A DNA stretch of 11,346 bases from Actinomycetota bacterium (GTDB taxonomy: Bacteria > Actinomycetota > Acidimicrobiia > Acidimicrobiales > JAHWLA01). The translations under genes and the position numbers were made by a program. The notes beneath the pieces were generated by a model. That model was given only the letters and a program-made list of their open reading frames with translations, ran no database searches and was not told where the DNA came from. Where the stretch lies: the NCBI GenBank assembly GCA_019347595.1, contig JAHWLA010000068.1, positions 1 to 11,346 of the forward strand, given 5' to 3'. Below, piece after piece: positions 1 to 5,704 of the stretch. Position 1 is the first letter of the stretch; each line of letters begins with the position of its first letter.

Positions 1-30
1 CTCGCCGCCAAACGCCCCGCCGCCCGCTAG
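1..30 (+). CDS. C-terminal tail of an unidentified plus-strand gene (partial)
   Basis: Frame 1 reads LAAKRPAAR and stops at TAG (28-30). Eight of its nine sense codons end in C, the codon style of the real genes here, while the other two frames lack this bias. The stop lies 7 bases before a long hairpin (37-83) that also follows the otsB stop from the other side, which is the expected layout for two convergent genes. Only nine residues are visible, so the product cannot be named. A trehalose gene would be a guess from the otsB neighbour. Confidence 0.35.
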   Translation, partial: LAAKRPAAR

Positions 31-36
31 ACATCT

Positions 37-83
37 AAGTGTGCGGTGTTGGGGCCGCGTGAGCGGCCCAACTCCGCACACTT
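37..83. terminator. Bidirectional hairpin terminator between convergent gene ends
   Basis: The arms at 37-58 and 63-83 pair around a GTGA loop (59-62). The inner stem is GGGCCGC/GCGGCCC and the outer stem pairs AAGTGTGCGG with CCGCACACTT. One T/T mismatch (47 with 73) and one bulged G (51) interrupt it. It begins 7 bases downstream of the otsB stop on the minus strand and 6 bases after the plus-strand stop at 30. There is no U-tract on either side, as is common for terminators in high-GC actinobacteria. Confidence 0.7.
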
Positions 84-90
84 CGGCGGT

Positions 91-867
91 TCAGGTGAGT
101 TTGCGGAGGAGGGCGAGGGCCGCGACGGGGCCGTCGACGACGATGTCGGCCGCCGCCACCAACGGGCCTGGCGCCTCGGCGCTGCTGACCGCCACCTTCA
201 GCGTCGTCACCCCGTCCGCCCGCAGCCGGTCGAGCGCCTCGAAGGCGGGCAGGTCGCCGATGTCGTCGCCCAGGAAGCACACCGCCGACAACCCCTGGGC
301 CAGCTCGGCCACCACCGTGCCCTTGTCGACCTCCACCGCGGGCCGGAGTTCGTCCGACATGCGGGCTGGGTGCACGACGAGCCCGGTGCGCGCCGCCGTC
401 TGCTCGCACCACGCGCGCACCCAGGCGCCGAACTCGGGCGCCGTGCGGTAATGGAGCGTGACCGACAGCCCCTTGCGCTCGATGTGCACCCCTTCGGGCG
501 CCTGCTCCTCCGCCTCGCGGGCGATCGTCTCGACGACCGCCCGCCACTCGGTCGCCCGGGGGTGTGTGGTCACGGCCTCGCCCTCGGCGTACTCCATGCC
601 GTACAAGCCCGCCACGAACAGGTCGGGCGCCTGGGCCAGCCGCAGCCGGGCGGCCAGGAACGCCGCGGGCCGGCCGGACACCACGGCCACACGCCGGTAG
701 CGGCGGGCCAACTCGTGGAGGACGTCGACGGCGCCGGCGAGGGGCCGGGCGGCGGCGGGGTCGTCGACCACCGGTGCGAGCGTCCCGTCGAAGTCGGTGA
801 GGATGCCCGCCGTCTCCGGCGCCTCCCGGAACGGCGCCAGCAGCGAGTCCACGACATCGACGCTCAC
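91..867 (-). CDS. otsB: Trehalose-6-phosphate phosphatase (HAD superfamily)
   Basis: Hydrolyses trehalose 6-phosphate to trehalose in the cytoplasm, the second step of the OtsA-OtsB pathway for osmoprotection and carbon storage. The 258-residue product shows the HAD motifs in order. Motif I is DFDGTL with nucleophile Asp25 and acid/base Asp27. Motif II is VVSGR with Ser64. The cap contains KGLSVTLHYR and the conserved ELRP. Motif III is Lys182 in VDKG. Motif IV is GDDIGDLPAF (Asp201, Asp202, Asp205), typical of OtsB. The frame stays open upstream to 975, but the GTG at 867 is chosen because the residues before it come from a palindromic non-coding stretch (947-973) and the mature fold starts just after it. 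GAGGG boxes lie just upstream. No otsA is visible; it may be outside the window. The opposite-strand neighbour starts nearby, so the two genes share a short divergent control region. Confidence 0.9.
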   Translation of the reverse strand: MSVDVVDSLLAPFREAPETAGILTDFDGTLAPVVDDPAAARPLAGAVDVLHELARRYRRVAVVSGRPAAFLAARLRLAQAPDLFVAGLYGMEYAEGEAVTTHPRATEWRAVVETIAREAEEQAPEGVHIERKGLSVTLHYRTAPEFGAWVRAWCEQTAARTGLVVHPARMSDELRPAVEVDKGTVVAELAQGLSAVCFLGDDIGDLPAFEALDRLRADGVTTLKVAVSSAEAPGPLVAAADIVVDGPVAALALLRKLT

Positions 868-890
868 GCCCTCGACGGTACCCTCGCCCG

Positions 891-1793
891 GTGCGGCTCC
901 TTGGAACTCGTGCGGATCGGTGCGGCCGCTGTTCGCCGGAAGTCTCGTTTCGGCAGCCCTTGGCTGCCGAAACACGGCGCTGTGTCCGATGGTCGCCTCG
1001 CCTGTCGGCTCGGCTCCTTACCCGCCTCGCGGTCGTCCTCCTCGTGCTGCTCGCCCCGGCCTGCGCCGACGGCACGGTGCGGGTCGCCTTCCGCCCGCCG
1101 ACCGGCGCCCGCTACACCTACCGGTTGACCGTCACCGCCGAGGTCGTCACCCGCATCGGCGACCGGCCCGAGCGGCGCACCGTCGAGGAGGACGTGTTCA
1201 CCGCCCACCACAGCGTGCTGTCGTCGGGCGACGACGGCAGCCGGGTGGAGGTGCGGGTGGAGGCCGAGGGCCAGGAGGACCGCACGTTCATCGTGCGCTT
1301 CGACCGGGCGGGCGTGCTGGCCGAGGTGCAGCGCATCGAGGGCATCCCCGCCGACATCCTGGGCGGGCTCGGGTTGTCCGAGCTGTTTCCGGCGGCGGCG
1401 GCCGCCCCGCCCGAGCGCCCCCTCGCCCCCGGCGACCGCTGGGTCATCGACGAGGTGGTCGACCTGCCCGGCTCCACCCGCCTCCAAGGCACCGGCCGGC
1501 TGACGGCGCTGGGCATGGTCGACGGCCGCAAGCTGGCCACGGTCGAGAGCGACTTCACCCTGCCCGTGCTGCGCACGGCCGACGACGGCGAGAACCGTCT
1601 GCGCCTCGACGGGACGCAGCGCACCCGGGCCAACAGCACGCACCACCTCGACGACGGGGCCGTGGAGCAGGTGGAGGCGGAGACCACAGGGACCTTCGGC
1701 CTCCAGCTCCTGCCGCCCGAGGGGACGACGGGGCCGATCGTGCCGGGGCGGCTGGAGGTGCGGGTCCGGTCGGCCACCACCCGCCTGCACTGA
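891..1793 (+). CDS. Putative secreted protein or lipoprotein of unknown function
   Basis: A hydrophobic stretch (LAVVLLVLLAPAC, about residues 46-58 from the first possible start) precedes a Cys. This looks like a signal peptide and perhaps a lipobox, although APAC is not a perfect lipobox. The rest is about 240 soluble, beta-rich, charged residues beginning VRVAFRPPTGARYTYRLTV. It keeps an alternating pattern to the end, with no catalytic motif I recognise. The opening resembles DUF6263-type lipoproteins, a weak impression only. The start is uncertain. GTG at 891 sits 7 bases after TACCCT (879-884), a possible -10 box that would make it leaderless, but this gives an unusually long N-region. 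TTG at 960 lies in a hairpin loop and gives 22 residues before the hydrophobic core. No ATG is in frame. It ends 14 bases before a strong bidirectional terminator. Confidence 0.65.
   Translation: MRLLGTRADRCGRCSPEVSFRQPLAAETRRCVRWSPRLSARLLTRLAVVLLVLLAPACADGTVRVAFRPPTGARYTYRLTVTAEVVTRIGDRPERRTVEEDVFTAHHSVLSSGDDGSRVEVRVEAEGQEDRTFIVRFDRAGVLAEVQRIEGIPADILGGLGLSELFPAAAAAPPERPLAPGDRWVIDEVVDLPGSTRLQGTGRLTALGMVDGRKLATVESDFTLPVLRTADDGENRLRLDGTQRTRANSTHHLDDGAVEQVEAETTGTFGLQLLPPEGTTGPIVPGRLEVRVRSATTRLH
947..973. repeat. Perfect 12-bp inverted repeat, 3-base loop, in the otsB/lipoprotein divergent region
   Basis: GTTTCGGCAGCC (947-958) pairs perfectly with GGCTGCCGAAAC (962-973) around CTT. It lies upstream of otsB and inside the first possible codons of the plus-strand gene. 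Both strands translate to near-identical peptides (FRQPxAAET), the mark of a palindrome rather than coding sequence. It could be a leader hairpin or attenuator for the plus-strand gene, or a DNA-binding dyad. Confidence 0.6.
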
Positions 1794-1807
1794 CCCGGCC
1801 CGCCCTG

Positions 1808-1861
1808 CCGTTCTCGTTGCGGAAGTGCGCACCCCCGTGCGCACTTCCGCAACGAGAACGG
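1808..1861. terminator. Bidirectional terminator: perfect 25-bp stem with CCCC loop
   Basis: Bases 1808-1832 and 1837-1861 are exact reverse complements around a 4-base loop (1833-1836). The outer part reads CGTTCTCGTTGCGG. It fills the gap between the plus-strand stop (1793) and the minus-strand LytR_C stop (1864), so it can end both transcripts. No U-tract follows on either strand. Confidence 0.85.
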
Positions 1862-1863
1862 GG

Positions 1864-2481
1864 TCAGCGGCGGGCGGTGGTGGAGGTGGTGGAGGACGTG
1901 GCGCCGCCGCTGCGGGCCGTCGTGGTGGTGGAGCCCGACGACGAGGCCTGGGCCAGGTCGGGGCCGACGACGACGAGCACGTTGGCGGCCTTGAGGTCGG
2001 CCACCGGGACGGGCGTGGGCATGGGCTTCACCGTGGTGGGCGCCAGCCCCAGTGTCTCGGCCACCTTGGCCGCCTCCCGGTCGTAGCCGGCGGCGAAGTA
2101 GACCGACGATTCCGTGACGTTCGACTTGGTGTCGGTGGCCGCCAGCGTGTTGTAGCCCGCCGCCATCAAGCGGTCCTTGACGCGCCCAGCCGCGCCCCGC
2201 ACGTCGGTGCCGTTGGCGGAGAGGACCCGCACGTCACGCGGCGCCCGTAGCGGCGCCGTGGTGGTGGTCACCTCGGGGTCGACCGCCGGGGCCGTCGTCG
2301 TCGACGTGGTGTCGTTCGACCCGGCATCGACGACATTGCCCGGCTCGGCGGTGTCGACGCGGTTGAGCAGAGCGATGCCTATGAGAAAGGCGAGGGCGAC
2401 GAGGGGGATGCCGCGGCCCAGCGCCATGCCCGCCGACCGGCCGAGCGAACCGTCGGCGGCGGCGTGGCGTCCTCGTCTCAC
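1864..2481 (-). CDS. Membrane-anchored LytR C-terminal domain (LytR_C) protein
   Basis: 205 residues. A short basic N-terminus is followed by one transmembrane segment (about 24-41), a Thr-rich extracytoplasmic linker (57-79), a LytR_C-like domain (about 82-173, with VRVLSANGTDVRGAAGRV and RLMAAGYNT) and a Ser/Thr-rich tail (180-205). LytR_C domains occur at the end of LytR-CpsA-Psr cell-wall ligases and also alone, as here. No catalytic LCP domain is present, so a cell-envelope accessory role is inferred. The GTG start at 2481 overlaps the upstream stop as GTGA, implying translational coupling to the DUF3263 gene. From memory, M. tuberculosis Rv0430 (DUF3263) and Rv0431 (LytR_C) are adjacent in the same way, which supports both calls. 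The low-complexity tail may be glycosylated, which is speculation. Confidence 0.85.
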   Translation of the reverse strand: MRRGRHAAADGSLGRSAGMALGRGIPLVALAFLIGIALLNRVDTAEPGNVVDAGSNDTTSTTTAPAVDPEVTTTTAPLRAPRDVRVLSANGTDVRGAAGRVKDRLMAAGYNTLAATDTKSNVTESSVYFAAGYDREAAKVAETLGLAPTTVKPMPTPVPVADLKAANVLVVVGPDLAQASSSGSTTTTARSGGATSSTTSTTARR

Positions 2482-2735
2482 CGGCCCGGCGGCTCGGCCG
2501 AGCGGCCCTCGAAGCGCGCCCGCCGCCGCCGATCACGCATCCGCCGCAGGCGCCGGACGACCAAGGGGTCGTAGGCGAGGGCGTCGGCCGACTCCAGCAA
2601 CTCGGTCAAGACCTGGTAGTACCGCGTCGGGGACAGATCGAACCGCTCACGAATGGCGAGTTCCTTGGGTCCGGGCTCGGTCCACCACGAGCGCTCGAAA
2701 TCGAGGATCGCTCGGTCGCGCTCGGAAAGTGCCAT
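2478..2735 (-). CDS. DUF3263 family small protein
   Basis: 85 residues from ATG at 2735, which gives the usual family start MALSERDRAILDFE. The core includes WWTEPGPKELAIRERF and LSPTRYYQVLTELL, with a helix-turn-helix look (residues about 24-49). It ends in a very basic stretch (RRLRRMRDRRRRARF) that could bind nucleic acid. The function of the family is not established. It is characteristic of Actinobacteria. The frame is open back to 2771, but the extra residues fall on a palindromic intergenic stretch. Its stop overlaps the next gene's start by GTGA. A purine-rich AGGG stands a few bases ahead of the ATG. Confidence 0.85.
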   Translation of the reverse strand: MALSERDRAILDFERSWWTEPGPKELAIRERFDLSPTRYYQVLTELLESADALAYDPLVVRRLRRMRDRRRRARFEGRSAEPPGR

Positions 2736-2746
2736 CCCCGACACCC

Positions 2747-2765
2747 TGCCAGTCGCGACATGGCA
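2747..2765. promoter_or_regulatory. 19-bp dyad upstream of the DUF3263 gene
   Basis: TGCCA (2747-2751) and TGGCA (2761-2765) flank an 8-bp perfect palindrome GTCGCGAC (2752-2759) plus one extra A. It sits 11 bases before the DUF3263 ATG in the 69-base gap after sigH. It could be an operator or an RNA hairpin affecting translation. No convincing -10 box was found beside it. Confidence 0.35.
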
Positions 2766-2804
2766 GTTCAAGCACCCTCCCCCACCAGGGACGGGAGGTG
2801 GAAA

Positions 2805-3464
2805 TCAGACGGCGGCGGCCGCTTCCTCGATGGCCCGCTCCTGCAAATGCACGTCGAGCTTGCGCTTGATGCGCTGCAGGGCGTTGTCGATCGACTTCAC
2901 GTGGCGGCCCAGTTGCACGCCGATCTCCTGGTACGACTTGCCCTCCACGTAGAGGCGGAGCACGTCGACCTCGAGGCCCGAGAGCATCTCTGTCATCGAC
3001 TGGCGCATCTGGGCCATGCGCTCGTTGGAGACCACCTCGTCGGCCGGGTCGGCCAGGTAGTGGTCGTCGAGCAGGTCCTCGACCGTCCGCTCGCTGGGGT
3101 CGTCGCTGCCCCGCACGCCCGAGATCGACACGTACTGGTTGAGCGGCTGGTGCTTCTGCCGGGTGGCCGTCTTGATGGCGGTGATCACCTGGCGGGTGAT
3201 GCACAGCTCGGCGAAGGCCCGGAAGGACGCCTGGCGGTCGGGGTTGTAGTCGCGAGCGGCCTTGAAGAGGCCGATCATGCCCTCCTGCTCGATGTCGTCG
3301 GAGTCGGCCCCGACGAGGAAGTAGCCGCGGGCCTTGGCCCGGGCGAAGCGCCGATAGCGCTCGAGCAGGAATTGGAGCGCCTCGTGATCGCCTCCGTGGA
3401 AGCGGGCCACCAGTTCCGTGTCGGACAAGTCGGAGAGGGAGGTGGGATCGAGGCGAAGGGCCAT
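2805..3464 (-). CDS. sigH: RNA polymerase sigma factor of the SigH (Spo0H, sigma-30) type
   Basis: A 219-residue sigma-70 family factor that directs RNA polymerase to alternative promoters. Region 2 (about 28-105) contains DIEQEGMIGLFKAARDYN and FAELCITRQVITAIKTAT. Region 4 (about 160-205) contains SYQEIGVQLGRHVKSIDNAL. These stretches are nearly identical to what I remember of B. subtilis SigH, which is 218 residues, and unlike ECF factors. There is no region 1.1 or region 3 domain. Context agrees: it follows rlmB in the same strand order as B. subtilis. In Bacillus SigH drives the transition state and early sporulation; its regulon here cannot be read from the sequence. It has its own promoter and a good AGGAG ribosome site 5 bases before the ATG. 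Note that mycobacterial SigH is an unrelated ECF factor with the same name. Confidence 0.9.
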   Translation of the reverse strand: MALRLDPTSLSDLSDTELVARFHGGDHEALQFLLERYRRFARAKARGYFLVGADSDDIEQEGMIGLFKAARDYNPDRQASFRAFAELCITRQVITAIKTATRQKHQPLNQYVSISGVRGSDDPSERTVEDLLDDHYLADPADEVVSNERMAQMRQSMTEMLSGLEVDVLRLYVEGKSYQEIGVQLGRHVKSIDNALQRIKRKLDVHLQERAIEEAAAAV

Positions 3465-3469
3465 GTGCG

Positions 3470-3474
3470 CTCCT
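3470..3474 (-). promoter_or_regulatory. Ribosome binding site of sigH
   Basis: AGGAG on the minus strand, 5 bases before the ATG at 3464. It is the clearest Shine-Dalgarno site in the window and fixes the sigH start. Confidence 0.7.
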
Positions 3475-3542
3475 GCGAAGCTGTGACGAGTGGTCCTGGT
3501 ATCGCCCGGTCCCGGTCGTGACTACGCCGAGGGGGCTAGTCC

Positions 3543-3571
3543 TTTGTAACCAGTCGGTAACAACGTGTCAA
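3543..3571 (-). promoter_or_regulatory. Sigma-A type promoter of sigH
   Basis: On the minus strand TTGACA (3566-3571), a perfect -35 consensus, is followed after 17 bases by TACAAA (3543-3548), a 4-of-6 match to the -10 box. Transcription would start near 3536, giving a leader of about 70 bases before the sigH ATG. The promoter lies in the 179-base rlmB-sigH gap (3465-3643), one of the few AT-richer stretches here. sigH can therefore be expressed independently of the upstream isoprenoid genes. Confidence 0.65.
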
Positions 3572-3579
3572 TGGTCACA

Positions 3580-3594
3580 GGGCCGAAGGGGCCC
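3580..3594. repeat. Small GC hairpin upstream of the sigH promoter
   Basis: GGGCC (3580-3584) and GGCCC (3590-3594) pair around five bases, between the rlmB stop and the sigH -35 box. A run of six T on the minus strand (3629-3634) lies before it in transcription order, so it is not a classic terminator. It may weakly end the rlmB transcript. Confidence 0.25.
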
Positions 3595-3643
3595 AGACAA
3601 TTACCCCATTTGCTATGCGAAGCACACAAAAAACCGGGTGGTA

Positions 3644-4570
3644 CTAGGAGGACCGGCGGCGAGCGACCTCGAAACAGGCGACCGCCCCGGCCGCCGCCAC
3701 GTTGAGCGAGTCGATGGCGCCCCGCTGGGGGATGGCGGCCACCAGGTCGCACCGCTCCCGGGCCAGGCGGGACAGGCCCGCCCCCTCGGCCCCGAGCACG
3801 AGGGCCACGGGGGCGCCCGCCACGTCGAACTCCATCTGGAAGATGCTTCCAGAGGCGTCGGCGTCGAGGCCGATCGACCACACGCCGGCCGACGTCAGGG
3901 CGCGCAGGGCGGCCGGGATACCGGGAACGACGGCGATGGGCAGGTACTCGACCGCCCCTGCGGCCGTCTTGGCCACCGTGGGGGTGATGTGGACGGCCCG
4001 GTGCTTGGGGAGGACGACGCCGGTGACGCCCGCGCACTCCGCCGTGCGCAGGAGAGCGCCCAGGTTGTGGGGGTCGGTGATGCCGTCGAGGCACAGCAGG
4101 AAGGCGTCGGGGGTGATGAGGTCGTCGAGCTCGGCCTCGGGGAGGGGCTCGGCGTGAGCGAGCACGCCCTGGGGGGAATCGGTGCGAGCCTCGCCGTCGA
4201 GGCGGCTGCGGGCCACCCGCCGCACGGCGATGCGGCTGTCGGTGGCCAGCTCCACGATCTCGTGGAGGACGGCCGAGTCGTCGACGCCCTCGGCGATCCA
4301 CACGTCCTTGACCCGGCGGCGGCCCGCGATCAGCAGCTCGCGGACGGCCCGGCGGCCCTCCACCTGCTCGCCGCCCAGGCCCCGAGGGGCGGACGGACGG
4401 CCGCGGACGGGCTCGCCTGCCCCGCCCCCGGCGCCGGTGGCTCGCCGGCGAGGAGGCTGCTGCTGGGCGGGGGCGGGCTTGCCCCAGGCGGCCCGCTTGG
4501 CCGCCTCCTTGCGGGCCACGGCGTCGCGGCGAACTTGGCCGCGGTTGCCACGGCGGGGCTTGTCTCTCAT
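3644..4570 (-). CDS. rlmB: 23S rRNA (guanosine-2'-O-)-methyltransferase, TrmH/SpoU family
   Basis: 308 residues. An AdoMet-dependent SPOUT enzyme; RlmB methylates the 2'-OH of a conserved guanosine of 23S rRNA (G2251 in E. coli). Residues 1-66 are a basic, low-complexity extension common in actinobacterial homologues. The substrate-binding domain follows (about 67-140, EGRRAVRELL). The SPOUT motifs are all present: motif 1 at 160-187 (LDGITDPHNLGALLRTAE), motif 2 at 257-266 (VLGAEGAGLS) and motif 3 at 280-298 (IPQRGAIDSLNVAAAGAV), including the Asn of NLGALLRT and the Ser-Leu-Asn of motif 3. The ATG at 4570 overlaps the ispF stop (ATGA). The frame stays open far upstream through ispF, but that part is the ispF gene read in another frame. 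The exact target base cannot be proved from sequence, so another TrmH-family specificity is possible. Confidence 0.9.
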   Translation of the reverse strand: MRDKPRRGNRGQVRRDAVARKEAAKRAAWGKPAPAQQQPPRRRATGAGGGAGEPVRGRPSAPRGLGGEQVEGRRAVRELLIAGRRRVKDVWIAEGVDDSAVLHEIVELATDSRIAVRRVARSRLDGEARTDSPQGVLAHAEPLPEAELDDLITPDAFLLCLDGITDPHNLGALLRTAECAGVTGVVLPKHRAVHITPTVAKTAAGAVEYLPIAVVPGIPAALRALTSAGVWSIGLDADASGSIFQMEFDVAGAPVALVLGAEGAGLSRLARERCDLVAAIPQRGAIDSLNVAAAGAVACFEVARRRSS

Positions 4571-5031
4571 GGGGTCTCCAGGAGGGCGACCGCGTAGCAC
4601 GCGATTCCCTCGCCTCGTCCGACGGCCCCGAGCCCCTCGGCCCGGGTCGCTTTCACCGATACCGGGGCGCCGACGGCGCCGCTGAGCCGCTCCTGCATGG
4701 CGGCCCGGTGGGGGGCCAGCTTGGGGGTCTCGAGCACCACCGTGCAATCCACGTTGCCGACGGTGTAGCCCTCGGCCCGCACGGCGGCGGCCACCTCGGT
4801 GAGCAGGGCGATGCTGTCGGCCCCCGCCCACCGGAGGTCGGTGTCGGGGAAGTGGCTGCCGAGGTCGCCCAGCCCGGCGGCGCCGAGCAGGGCGTCGGCC
4901 ACGGCGTGGGCCACGGCGTCGGCATCGCTGTGACCCCGCAGGCCCCGCTCGCCCTCGAAGTGGACACCGCCGAGGACGAGCCGGCGCCCGTCCTCGAAGG
5001 GGTGGACGTCGAACCCCAACCCCACCCTCAT
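4567..5031 (-). CDS. ispF: 2-C-methyl-D-erythritol 2,4-cyclodiphosphate synthase
   Basis: 154 residues. Converts CDP-methylerythritol 2-phosphate to the cyclic diphosphate with release of CMP, in the non-mevalonate (MEP) isoprenoid pathway. It works as a homotrimer with a metal at each active site. The metal ligands Asp8, His10 (GFDVH) and His42 (DADAVAHAVADALLGA) are at family positions. GDLGSHFPDTD, the region around TPKLAPH and KATRAEGLGAVGRGEGI are also typical. It is full length. The ATG overlaps the ispD stop and its own stop overlaps the rlmB start, both as ATGA, so three genes are translationally coupled. cysS, present between ispF and rlmB in Bacillus and mycobacteria, is absent here. 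Confidence 0.95.
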   Translation of the reverse strand: MRVGLGFDVHPFEDGRRLVLGGVHFEGERGLRGHSDADAVAHAVADALLGAAGLGDLGSHFPDTDLRWAGADSIALLTEVAAAVRAEGYTVGNVDCTVVLETPKLAPHRAAMQERLSGAVGAPVSVKATRAEGLGAVGRGEGIACYAVALLETP

Positions 5032-5642
5032 CGCTCGCCCGGCAGGTCGCTCGGGTGGGTGATCTTGCGGTTGTCGCGCTCGCCGGGGACAACGACGACG
5101 GTGCCGCCGGCCGCTTCGACGAGGGCGGCGTCGTCGGTGGCGTCGGCGCCGCCCGCGTGGGCGGCCCGCAGCACGTCGGCCCGGAAGGCCTGGGGGGTCT
5201 GCACGGCCACGAGCATGGCGCGGTCCGGCGTCTCCACCACGCGGTGCCCGTCGACCCGCTTGATGGTGTCGGCTGGGGGCAGACCGGGGACGGCCCCGTC
5301 GGCGCCGCCCCGGACGGCCGCGATCACCGCCTCGAACAGGGCGGGCGTGGCGTAGGGGCGGGCGGCGTCGTGCACGACGACCACGTCGGCGTCGGGCGGT
5401 ACAGCAGCCAGCCCCGCTCGCACGGAGTCGGAGCGGGTCGCCCCGCCCGCCACGATGATGTCCGCCTTCTCGTCGTCGCCCGCCCGGTCGGCGGCGACCA
5501 CCAGGACGACGCCGTCACAGGCGGCCCGGCAGGCGTCGAGCGACCAGTCGAGGACGCGCCGGGCGCCCAGCGGCTCGTACTGCTTGGGTCGCCCGAACCG
5601 GGCGCCGGAACCGGCGGCGACGAGGACGGCCCACACGCTCAC
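5028..5642 (-). CDS. ispD: 2-C-methyl-D-erythritol 4-phosphate cytidylyltransferase
   Basis: About 204 residues. Transfers CMP from CTP to methylerythritol 4-phosphate, the third MEP-pathway step, just before IspE and IspF. Motifs: the nucleotide-binding loop AAGSGARFGRPKQ at the N-terminus, GGATRSDSVRAGL, VHDAARP, ADTIKRV, VQTPQAF, TDDAALVE and GERDNRKITHPSDL. All the usual catalytic motifs are present, and it is slightly shorter than the typical 220-235. Two GTG starts are possible. The one at 5642 gives MSVWAVLVAAG, the length expected before the first strand. The one at 5636 sits at a better distance from the GGGGG box. An ATG at 5675 is also in frame but lies inside a perfect palindrome, so it is unlikely. 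The stop overlaps ispF by ATGA. Confidence 0.93.
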   Translation of the reverse strand: MSVWAVLVAAGSGARFGRPKQYEPLGARRVLDWSLDACRAACDGVVLVVAADRAGDDEKADIIVAGGATRSDSVRAGLAAVPPDADVVVVHDAARPYATPALFEAVIAAVRGGADGAVPGLPPADTIKRVDGHRVVETPDRAMLVAVQTPQAFRADVLRAAHAGGADATDDAALVEAAGGTVVVVPGERDNRKITHPSDLPGER

Positions 5643-5649
5643 CCCCGCA

Positions 5650-5697
5650 TTCTGGTCCGTAGATCCGGCGCCCACGCGCCGGATCTACGGACCAGAA
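5650..5697. terminator. Perfect 22-bp hairpin between yacL and ispD
   Basis: Bases 5650-5671 and 5676-5697 are exact reverse complements around CCAC (5672-5675). The outer arm reads TTCTGGTCCGTAG. It lies 7 bases after the yacL-like stop and ends 7 bases before the ispD GTG, so it sits inside a same-strand gene run. It may terminate the carD-yacL transcript, or act as a processing or stabilising stem ahead of ispD. There is no U-tract. Confidence 0.65.
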
Positions 5698-5704
5698 CGA
5701 GGGG

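Noticed and set aside
868..975. Extended otsB N-terminus from 975
   Set aside because: The extra residues translate a perfect palindrome and match nothing in OtsB. GTG at 867 gives a standard length.
1118..1852. Open reading frames antisense to the lipoprotein-like gene
   Set aside because: They lack domain motifs and run against the codon pattern, as expected for shadow frames in GC-rich DNA.
2773..2800. Hairpin after sigH pairing CACCCTCCC with GGGAGGTG
   Set aside because: The stem has a bulge and an 11-base loop, with no U-tract. It is too weak to call a terminator.
3566..3580. Crp-like site (GTGTCA...TCACAG) over the sigH -35 box
   Set aside because: The half-sites do not match TGTGA-N6-TCACA in sequence or spacing; most of the signal is the -35 box itself.
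4571..5092. Long N-terminal extension of the rlmB frame up to 5092
   Set aside because: It is ispF read in another frame, Arg/Pro/Gly-rich with no motif. The ATGA overlap at 4567-4570 gives a normal RlmB start.
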